Assembly (NCBI GenBank): GCA_015680685.1
Contig: MNCI01023742.1
Location: forward strand, 1,559,868-1,623,867
Source of the DNA: Gnetum montanum
Lineage: Eukaryota > Streptophyta > Gnetopsida > Gnetales > Gnetaceae
Length of the DNA: 64,000 bases
Direction of reading: 5' to 3'
A model generated the notes under the pieces. The model was not told the origin of the DNA, ran no database searches, and saw only the letters and a list, made by a program, of their open reading frames with translations. Of the stretch, positions 56,200 to 64,000 are shown one piece after another (the first letter of the stretch is position 1; the number at the start of each line of letters is the position of its first letter). The position numbers were made by a program, and so were the translations under genes.

Positions 56200-57781
56200 C
56201 AAGATAGCAATTCACTCATATGCATAGAACCAACTGAGGGTTTGACGTAAGCTTACATCGATAGCATAGATGCAATAGAGCAAGTCCACCACCAACTTCC
56301 AAGTCTTAACCTTGAAAATGTCAACTGGGGGAAGTTGGAAATCCCTGAGAAATTTAAGCAAGAGCCCCTCGAGCTAAAACCATTGCTCACCAGTATGGAA
56401 TACATGTTCCTTAAAAATAGAAAACTAGTAATTATCAACGCTAAGCTTACTTCTCAATAGAAAGAAGAACTGCTGAAGGTAATAATTAAATGGTCAAAAG
56501 CCTTCGCTTGGTCATATCCGAAATTAACTGGAATAGATCCTAGGATATGCCAACATAGAATTTACACTGACCCCTTCATGAAGCCTCAAAGACAACCGCA
56601 GAGGCAATTGAACCCTAAGCTGAAGCAAGTAGTTATGGAAAAACTCAAACAGCTTCTCAAGTCTGGGTTCATATACCCCATTGCTGATAGTGAATGGGTT
56701 ATCCCCTTAGTTATTGTGCCTAAAAAGGAAGGCAAATGGAAGGTGCAGAGATTTCAGGCTACTAAATATGGCAACATTCAAAGATCACTTTCCATTGCCT
56801 TTTGTCAACTAAGTCTTAGACACCATCACAGGGCATTGCTATTATAGTTTTCTGGATGGACATAGTGGATATAACCAAATAAAAATAGCCCTAGAAGACC
56901 AAGCCAAGACTATGTTCACCAGTCCATAGGGAATGTTTGCATACAAACAAATGTTGTTTGGCTTGTGCAATTCCCTTGCAACATTTCAACGACTAGTTCT
57001 AAGCATCTTCCAACAGCAAATAGGAAATGGTATAGAAGTCTTTATGGACGATTTCTCTACCTATGGAGCAAACTTTGATCAAGCCTTAGACCGGGTGGAG
57101 CAAGTGTTAAAAAAATGTGTAGAAACCAATTTGAGGCTCAACTAGCAAAAAAGCCATTTGATGGTCCAAGAGGGTGTAGTACTAGGGCACAAAATCTCAC
57201 ACATAGGGATAAAGGTAGACCCAAAGAAAATCAAAGTTATCCAAGGAATTATCTATCAACTGAAAACTATCAAAGATATTCGATCATTCCTTGGACATAC
57301 TAGCTACCTCTGTACACTATCCATGGCATGTGACCTCAACCTTGACCTTAATCTAGCACAGAAACAACGGTTACTAACCCTTAACTTGCTAGATGAAAAT
57401 TGATTACCTACCCTATCATCTAATGAATTGCACAAGGCATTCAATAAACAACGTCATGACCTAAGGATTAGGAAAGTTAAATATCAACTAGGAGAAAAGG
57501 TTCTCTACTGGAATCCCACACATGTGCCACAACGTACTAAATTTCAAACACTGTGGGAAGGACCTTATATTATTTATGCAAATTTTCCTTCAAGGACCAT
57601 GACAATATACAAACCTAAGAGCCTAGACAAGCAACTATTGGTCAACATGCAACAAACTAAACCTTTCCATGAGCTTAGGATAGCTAGTACACATGCTACC
57701 TCTATTGATGAACAACCTTGCTCACTATTTCGAATCTCCTCCTTCCAACTTAGTTGTGGGGTAGATGGTCACCTATGCTAA
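56200..57781 (+). pseudogene. pol: Truncated pol of element E: RT joined to integrase C-terminus
   Basis: Linker LNLENVNWGKLEIPEKF, then RT: LKQLLKSGFIYPIADSEWV, IPLVIVPKKEGKWKVQ (56690-56750), a decayed middle, AYKQMLFGLCNSLATFQRLV and IEVFMDDFSTYGANF (about 57033-57077), NLRLN.QKSHLMVQEGVVLG, KDIRSFLGHTSY. At about 57306 the text changes directly to LCTLSMACDLNLDLNLAQ, which in D belongs to the integrase C-terminal region some 1.5 kb later. The rest (HKAFNKQRHDLRIRKVKYQL, LWEGPYIIYANFPSRTM) ends GVDGHLC at 57781. The frame is kept across the join, so a shortened Pol could have been made. Confidence 0.88.
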
Positions 57782-59730
57782 CCTTTCTAGGCCCTCAGTT
57801 CTTTTTGAATTTTCTTTTTACACATTCTTTTAACTTTTTTTATTTTTTTTTTACACCATTGTTCATATTTTTACTATTTCTTTATTTGCTTGTTTGCTTT
57901 TTTTTATCATCCAATAAGTGCTCATGATGGTGGATTGAATTATATCATATTGATTGCTAATGTTTGGTTTTTAGCTTTGAATTATGATGTTGATATTAAG
58001 GTATGGTTCTTTTGGTAAAATAGGCAATGAGTCCACGCTGTCCACTCATCCATACAACTCTATGGTCTGCTTTGGCTTGGAACTGTACAGTCCCTTTTTT
58101 CTAAGTAAACTTTTAATGAATTAGTGGTTGGATATTTTTCAACCAAGGAAAGACTCAAAGGATGAAAAGGATGTGACTTCAAGGGGATTCGATGCATTTG
58201 TGCTAGCCATTCTCTTAGGTGCTTGGATGCTTTTTCTTGGGTTTTCTGCCATTCTGGCATTGTTCAAATATCAAGAAGCTGAGTGAATAAAAATAAGTCT
58301 TTGCATGGTGTGGTTCTCATGCAAAAAGAAAAAAAAGGAGAAAAGTCAGAATTCAAAGCACACCCCTTGGACAAAATAAATGCATGGGTCTTTGCATGGT
58401 GTGGTTCTCATTCAAAAAACAACAACAACATGAGAATTCAAAGCACACCCCTTAGACTAAATAAAAGGGCTACAAGCACTGGTTATGGAACTAAAAAGAC
58501 ATGTTACCCATGCCTGAAGGTTCTCTCTAACTAAGGCTCTTTCTCGCTTCCTACTTCTCCATCTCGCTCTCCTCCGAATGGTGGTGACTCTTTGTGGAAG
58601 CATCCTTGTTGCTTCAAGTGGATGGATTGGTCAAATGTGTTGATGCGAGGTCACTGGATGTGGTTTGTCTAAGTCTAGATTTGGGATGAGTTCTACTCAG
58701 TCACATTAACCATAAAGTACACAAGTGACTTTACACAACCTTGTTCTTGGGATTCCATTCCATTCTCTCCTCTCCATATTTCTCCCCATTTTTCAACCTC
58801 ATTGCCAGTTCTATCATTAGTCCATTTCTGGGTTGATGCATTGTTTTTCTTTGGTGAATTCTTGTGGGTAAGTTTTTAACTCTTACTTCCAAATGACATT
58901 TCTAGAGCCTATGGACTCTTTGGTTTGTGGGTTTGTCAAGGCATAAAAGGCATGAGCTTGCTTTGGGGAGGACCCACTGGCATTCTTTTTTTTTTCTTTG
59001 TGCAATTGCTAACTTCTTTTCCTTAAACATTTCTTGCAATCAATCATTTCTTGTTTCCTCCCCATCCATGATATCCATTTTATTGGCGTTGTCATTGATA
59101 TTTTTTCCCATCTTTCTTACTCATATTTTTCCATCTTATAGCTACCAGAGGTTCGATCTTAGTCGTGGGGGCCATGGCTTTCCATTTTACTAATTGCCTA
59201 ACCCCCACACCTTGGGTAGTTTCCAGTGATAAATCTTTGAACCAGTTTCTACCATAACCACAACTCAGCCAATGCGCTTTATATCGAGGCAAGGTATCAA
59301 CTGCATTGTGGTTTATCTATCCTTGCTCATTTGTGACTCTGTTGTGTGTGCAGATGGTGATCATATAAACAATGGACTAGGCTTGGAGGAAGCACTCAGG
59401 ATGGATCAAAACTGGAGCATTTATGAAAGGAGTAAGTCTGGTGGCATGGCTACGGATAAACAATGGAATGCACAATCTTAGCATTGGTGGCAACACGCTT
59501 CATTTTCTTTCTCTCTCTTTCTCTACAAGCTATCAAATAAAGGCTTGGATGTCATTTATGTATGAGTGTTCATCACAATGATCATGAACACTAATGTTGT
59601 AATATGCTTTTTGATCCATTCATTGGGCATGTTGAGTCTGTCATCCCATTCCACTATCAGTTGTCAATTAGTCAATAATCCCATACCTTCCCAATATTTT
59701 GTAAGGAACTCAAGGACAAGTTTTCATTTA
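57782..59730 (+). other. 3' non-coding region of element E
   Basis: No 3' ORF. Poly-T-rich stretches at 57825-57910. A 90-base imperfect duplication is at 58298-58387 and 58388-58470 (GTCTTTGCATGGTGTGGTTC start). The segment at 58470-58530 is related to the spacers of A and C. Short open frames (58927-59193, 59272-59481) lack family features. Confidence 0.55.
58298..58470 (+). repeat. Two-copy 90-base tandem duplication
   Basis: Both copies start GTCTTTGCATGGTGTGGTTC and contain GAATTCAAAGCACACCCCTT; they differ in the A-rich middle. Confidence 0.8.
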
Positions 59731-59742
59731 ATCGTGGGGGTA
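59731..59742 (+). other. Polypurine tract of element E
   Basis: AATCGTGGGGGTA directly before the LTR start TGATGAGAG. Confidence 0.85.
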
Positions 59743-60646
59743 TGATGAGAGCGGTTACTCTAGCAGTTTATTCTAATTATTAGAGTGGAAGTTTCTCTAA
59801 AATTAGAGGGGCAGTTTCTCTAAAATTAGAGCGGTAGTTTCTCTAAAATTAGAGTGGCAGTTTTTCTAGTTATTAAAGTAGTTGCTCCCAAGCCTATAAA
59901 TATAGTGCATAGGCACACAATTTAGGGAGGAAGTCTTGGAGGAATTCTTAAGGAGAGTCTTAGGGAAGTCTTTTAGGAGTCAAGTAGTGAAACTCTAGTA
60001 GTCTAGAGTATTTTCCAAGTGCCCACAACAGGAGGTCTAAGTGTGGATGGATCTTTATTCAAGCATTATGTACCTAAGCACACCTTGTGTACGACAATAA
60101 AGATGAGCTCTTTGATTCATCCTTGCAGAACTTGAGATTTGTTTTCATACTCATTTCTTTTATTTTATTTTCTTCTGCATTTATTTTATTTTATGCACTT
60201 TACATTTCTGTTATTAGCACACACATTACAATCACTTCGAGCATGCGTGTAACACTTGGTAACCCAGTAACGATTAGCATTTGGTAATCCCAGTAGTGTT
60301 GCACTGGTTCAGGATGTGTACGGTAACTAAGAATAGATACTGGTGTTAGGATTAGTTAAAGCCTAGTTAATCAGTAGTTAAGTTAAATTAGTCACTTAGT
60401 TATCTCTCTCTCTCCTCCCTTATTAGTAGCAGGACATAAAAACATAAAAGCTATAAAAATCATATGCCTCAAGCTTACTTAATCATACAATCATGACATA
60501 CAAGTAAGTTTGGGAAGACAACAATCAACCAACCCATCATTGTTCCATAACGGCGCATAAGCACTTAGTCCTTGGAATTCGACCGAATTGTGTGTGAAAC
60601 GCTCGTATTCGTATGGTTGAGCGTAGGGGTACCTTACCGCTCATCA
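59743..60646 (+). repeat. 3' LTR of element E
   Basis: 904 bases, collinear with 52016-52916. It carries one extra palindrome unit in U3 (array 59770-59880) and lacks one AAGTCTTA unit near 59960. TATA box CCTATAAATATAG at 59893-59905. Ends GGGGTACCTTACCGCTCATCA; CTAGG follows. Confidence 0.92.
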
Positions 60647-60651
60647 CTAGG

Positions 60652-61650
60652 GATATTATCCATGTCTAGCCTCTTGATCCGACTATCCTTTACATGCCTT
60701 GGGGAAATTTTCACTACCTCTACTACTTCTTCATTCATGATGATGGGCCTCTCTTGAATGCCCATGCCCTAAGTCTTGACTTATTCGATAGTCCCTATTA
60801 TCATCTCAATCTCGTTGATCACCTCCATCACAATTGCATCACTAGTGATTACATTCAAAGCCAGAAGAAGATGATGATGACAAAGAAGGTGAACAGGAAG
60901 GAGGGCTAGCACCATCATGGTGCCTGCCACCCCCTCATTTATGGTAGTAGCCACGATCTTATTGCTTGCCTACATCCCTACCATGACTCTCCTCCTTGGA
61001 TCCCCCTTTGTCATTAAATCCATTCTTACCAGAACCCAAATTATGGATCATGGACTGCAAGTTCTAGTTTGGACCTCCTTCACTAAATTCAAAGAGAGGA
61101 ATCTCTCTGAATGGAAAATCCCTAGAGAAGGGTTCTCCACCATATTTTTGGTATGTCAGGAATGGGAAATCATTGGACCACTTCCCCTTCATAGATTCAT
61201 AATGCTGCTCTAGTTGTCAATCCCTTAAACGTTGTGCATCTGTGGGATGATAATCCCTAGTGTCACTATCCTACATAACATATTCAACATGAAGCCCTTG
61301 GATGCCCAATCATATAAGAATTTGTTAGAGCATTGTAAGAATGGATCGATCGAGCAACAACACAATGTTGCCCTCCATGTCGTGCCACTACAGAAATTCA
61401 TTCTAGTGTAGGACAAAGGTGAAATTGGATACATACTCATCAAGATGAGCATATACCACTCTATATTATTGGGGAACCTACTGATTTAATCCATTAGACT
61501 TGGACAAAGAATAATTCCTATGAGAAGAATACATCTTGTGTTAGAAAACAAGAAATGCAGTGTGCTTCTTAAAACTATTGTAGTTATTTTAATGTATGGT
61601 ATGAATTTAGGGTTCATTCCAACAATATTGAATAATTTTTCACTAATTCC
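60652..61650 (-). pseudogene. gag: gag of element D, 5' portion
   Basis: Minus strand upstream of the E insertion. Readable phrases MEGNIVLLLDRSILTML (about 61385), SNDFPFL and KDSRIKRLDMDNI (up to 60652) match E's EGNIVLPLDHSIPSML and KDSRIKRLDMNNI. The start codon is not clear and stops are frequent. Confidence 0.7.
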
Positions 61651-61676
61651 TAAATAGTGCACATAACAAATAAAAG

Positions 61677-61696
61677 GTCCCTGGAAATGGTGCCAA
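61677..61696 (-). other. Primer-binding site of element D
   Basis: Minus strand TTGGCACCATTTCCAGGGAC follows the LTR end; decayed tRNA-Asp-type site. Confidence 0.85.
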
Positions 61697-62549
61697 TGAT
61701 GAGTGGTGAGCTACCTCTACGCCCAACCATACAAATCACAAGCGTTCATGCGCAATCTGGTTAAATTTTGTAGACGTTAAGTTCCCACGCACACTAGTTC
61801 CAAGACATGAAATCTAATTGTGACAATCGTTATCTTTCCAACTACACTTGTGGAGCTTAGTTGTATGGTTAAGTGTAGTTGAGGCACATGATTTTTATTA
61901 TTTTATATTTTATTTGCATACAATAATCAACAAGTTAAAACTTAATTTATGAACCACTTTAACTTATCTAATTACTAATTAATAACTAACTACCCTAACA
62001 TAAGTATCTAGTCCCACTTTCCATGCACATCCTAAACATGTATAACACTGTTGGATTACCAAACGTTAAGCATTGCTAGGATTACCAAGTGTCATGAGCA
62101 TGCTCAAAGTGGATGTACTTATGTGCTTAATTAACTACTATTGAATCTAGCTAGCTTACTTCAAGTTAATTACTTGGTAGTATTAAATGAAATTGCACAA
62201 AACATTAAATGCATGAATAAAATATTTAAGCTAGCTAAGGTGCTACAAGGTTTGATCAGAAAGCTTATCTTTATTGCCACACACACTACCGTGCTCAGGT
62301 ACAACAATGCTTACAACAATGCTCGAATAAAGATCCGTACACTCAATGAGTTCTACTGTGGGCACTTTGGAAAATATTCTAACTCTAAAGAAAAGAAACT
62401 ATAAGAGCTCTGCTATGCTATGATAAAAACTTATGCAAACCATGTGCCCAAGCATTATATTTATAGGCCAGCACACACCCCACGATCTCAAATATCCAAC
62501 ATTGCTTCTTGAGCCCCAATATCAAAGCCAAGCCAAATACAGTTCATCA
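61697..62549 (-). repeat. 5' LTR of element D
   Basis: 853 bases. On the minus strand it starts TGATGAACTGTATTTGGC at 62549 and ends GAGGTAGCTCACCACTCATCA at 61697. Only weak GATATT/GATATC remnants at about 62530-62480; TATA box CCTATAAATATAATG (about 62468-62454). It defines the full LTR against which the split copy (34728-35272 plus 44506-44815) was recognised. Confidence 0.92.
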
Positions 62550-62920
62550 ACACCCAATAGTTTTAAAAGAGGATCTTGCATCTTTGATTTATCTACAACA
62601 TATAATATTTTCTTATTTTATTCTTACATTTTGACACAAGAATTAATAATTGGTGTAAGTATGCTTTGATTTTCTCTTAATGGGTCTCACTCCTCTGTGA
62701 TGATGTTTGACATGAGACTTTATACTTTAATTTCTACAAATATTTTATATTTTAATTACATGATTATTATCTTTATTGGCATGAAACTTCAGTAATAGTT
62801 TAACCATACATGAGACTTAATTATTGGTTAATTTGGCTTGAGACCATACTAATGTGATTTCTATGTAACAAGTCTCACCCCCTTGTATTTGTGATTAATA
62901 TTAAATATTATAATTCCTTG
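62550..62920. other. Background sequence, no gene seen
   Basis: AT-rich. CATGAGACTT or a near copy recurs about four times (62712, 62781, 62811, 62850 region), perhaps an eroded repeat. Confidence 0.35.
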
Positions 62921-63252
62921 TGATGAGTGGCGAGGTACCCCTACACTCAACCATACGAATACGAGCGTGCACGCGCGATCTGGTCGAACTCCGCAGACTA
63001 AATGCCTTAACACCACAAGAAACGCTTGGGGTTAATCGTTCGTTGTCTTCCCAGGCTTGCTTGTAAGTGTCACGATGTATGGTTAAGCAAGTCTGAGGTA
63101 TGTGATTTTTTTGGTATTTTTCGGTTTATCTTCTATGCTATCAAAGGAAAGGGTTGAGAAACTAAGCTAACTCTAACTAATGTCCTAAGTCTAGGTTAAC
63201 TAGCATCAGCATCCGTTCCCACTTACCGGACACACCCTGAACTATGCAACTG
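62921..63252 (-). repeat. LTR end fragment (R-U5) of an Athila-like element
   Basis: Plus-strand TGATGAGTGGCGAGGTACCCCTACACTCAACC is the complement of the conserved LTR end (given here only as position 62921-62952). No primer site lies to its left, so 62921 is an outer boundary. The U3 part is missing because the sequence changes at the N. Confidence 0.75.
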
Positions 63253-63253
63253 N
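63253..63253. other. Single ambiguous base (N) at a sequence discontinuity
   Basis: The only N in the window. Left of it is an LTR read on the minus strand; right of it is gag tail read on the plus strand. It is probably an assembly join. Confidence 0.8.
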
Positions 63254-63808
63254 ATCCATGGAGGGATGCCACCTACTACCTTCATGCACCTCCTGTTCCT
63301 GCACCTACTCCTCCACCTCCTACACAACTATTACCTACTCTGTCCATGCAAGGTGAATTGCCTGCACAACCACAACAAAGAAATGCTATGAGGGTATTTA
63401 ACCTACAATCGATTAACCCATCTAGCAGGTCAGAATCATGAACAAAGAAAAGATCATCTTTCTAACCTTGCAATCCACCAAAGCCCTTGGACACATCAGT
63501 GGTTGGTAACCTTGATCCTCCACCTTCCTCTATTTCCTCTCTATTTTAGTTCCCTTCAAAGCAAAATCCCTCTTGAATCCATATTGTAATGCTACACATG
63601 TTGTATCTTATTGGATTCAAGTTGGTAACTTGCCTAGAAAATTAGCAAATCTTGGGAGTCCCCTAGTTTACTTGCAAATTGCTAGGAATGAGCATTGCAA
63701 AGCTCCTCTTGACTCTAGTTCTAGTGTTAATCTGATCTCTCATGAGATGTACACAATGTGGAGCCTTTCTTCTTTGAAGAAGAGCAACATTCGGTTGGAA
63801 TTGGCGGA
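63254..63808 (+). pseudogene. gag tail and protease start, fragment (element G)
   Basis: Pro-rich gag tail (APPVPAPTPPPPTQLLPTL, GELPAQPQQRNAMRVFN) related to E at 55320-55420. Then ANLGSPLVYLQIARNEHCK and the protease start LDSSSSVNLISHEMY, LKKSNIRLELAD, where the LTR of H interrupts it at 63809. It is better preserved than D or E over this short length. One frame change near 63440-63570. Confidence 0.8.
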
Positions 63809-64000
63809 TGATGAGACGTGACATGCATAGTGCCGCGATATCGCGGCGGCCGCGATATCGCGTCTTCCCCTGCGATATCATGGTCTTCCACCATATCTAT
63901 AAATAAGAGGTGGCACTCCCTTCATTTCCCAATCCTGGCTAGAAGTAGCGAAGCTCTGGCAGATTGATCACTCCAGAGTTAGAATTTTTCCCATGTGCCC
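63809..64000 (+). repeat. 5' start of LTR of element H (continues beyond window)
   Basis: Begins TGATGAGACGTGACATGC inside the protease of G. Near-perfect palindromes CCGCGATATCGCGG, GCCGCGATATCGCG and TGCGATATCATGG (63833-63882), TATA box TCTATAAATAAGAGG (63897-63911), then a leader close to that of A's LTR. The bases before it, GCGGA (63804-63808), may be the left target duplication. The well-kept palindromes suggest this is a young copy. Confidence 0.85.

Larger units (their letters stand above)
52016..60646 (+). mobile_element. Element E: Athila-like LTR retrotransposon with an internal pol deletion
   Basis: 8631 bases, LTRs of 901 and 904 bases, perfect target duplication CTAGG. Contains primer site, gag (53053-55700), protease (55703-56083), RT, then a direct join from RT to the integrase C-terminus (near 57306), and a 2 kb 3' non-coding region. 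RNase H and the integrase core are missing. Inserted in the gag gene of D in the opposite direction. Gag and protease are close relatives of D and C, but the U3 carries a different palindrome array. Confidence 0.92.
34728..62549 (-). mobile_element. Element D: Athila-like LTR retrotransposon, split by elements C and E
   Basis: Minus-strand element whose own sequence is about 10 kb once C (35273-44500) and E (52016-60646) and one copy of each target duplication are removed. It has a complete set of parts: 5' LTR 61697-62549, primer site, gag (about 61650-60652 and 52010-50340), protease, RT, RNase H, integrase (ends 46756), 1.9 kb 3' non-coding region, polypurine tract and a 3' LTR in two pieces. 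Flanks are ACATT (34723-34727) and ACACC (62550-62554). These could be a target duplication altered by two C-to-T changes but are not convincing alone. Confidence 0.88.

Noticed and set aside
59272-59481. Open frame near the 3' end of E as a possible env-position gene
   Set aside because: Too short, with no similarity to the 3' ORF of A/B/C or to any motif.

Overview
This window is a block of nested, decayed LTR retrotransposons from a plant nuclear genome. The evidence for a plant is the type of element: Ty3/gypsy pol genes of Athila and Tat type, primer-binding sites matching the 3' end of plant tRNA-Asp, a Helitron-type Rep fragment, and many stop codons where Gln or Trp is expected. I found no intact protein-coding gene, tRNA or rRNA. 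The species cannot be named from sequence alone; a seed plant with a large, repeat-rich genome fits best.

Layout, left to right. (A) 1-7370, minus strand: an Athila-like element (3' LTR cut by the window edge, 5' LTR 6474-7370) carrying gag and a large 3' ORF but no pol. (B) 7371-30082, plus strand: a related element of which only the 3' ORF and 3' LTR are present. Its LTR is split by (F) 10770-29448, an 18.7 kb Tat/Ogre-like element on the minus strand with gag-protease (23727-27513) and RT-RNaseH-integrase (14007-17349). Between those two blocks F holds a repeat-rich stretch and an antisense, five-intron gene. 30083-34727 is background sequence with a broken Helitron Rep gene (30485-32170) and several tandem arrays. 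(D) 34728-62549, minus strand: an Athila-like element with gag, protease, RT, RNaseH and integrase. Its 3' LTR is split by (C) 35273-44500, an A-like pol-less element (TSD AAGGT), and its gag is split by (E) 52016-60646, an element with an internal RT-integrase deletion (TSD CTAGG). From 62550 there is more background, an LTR fragment, a single N at 63253, a gag-protease fragment, and the start of another LTR (H, 63809) like that of A.

How the parts relate. A, B, C, D, E and H share LTR termini (TGATGA at the start, GGGGTACC...CATCA at the end). Where it can be seen (A, C, D, E) they also share a tRNA-Asp-type primer site. A and C show the same order, LTR-gag-[no pol]-internal promoter-3' ORF-LTR, so pol absence looks like a family trait; such elements would need enzymes from D-like partners. 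The 3' ORF seems to combine a domain resembling the Athila env-position ORF / plant transposon-protein domain (PF20167-like by eye) with a long coiled coil. A gene of similar architecture lies antisense inside F and still has introns. The LTR promoters carry arrays of short perfect palindromes (GCGATATCGC and derivatives; CTCTAAAATTAGAG in E) just upstream of the TATA box, and the same palindromes recur at the internal promoter before the 3' ORF. All homology statements are from reading motifs; no database search was run.
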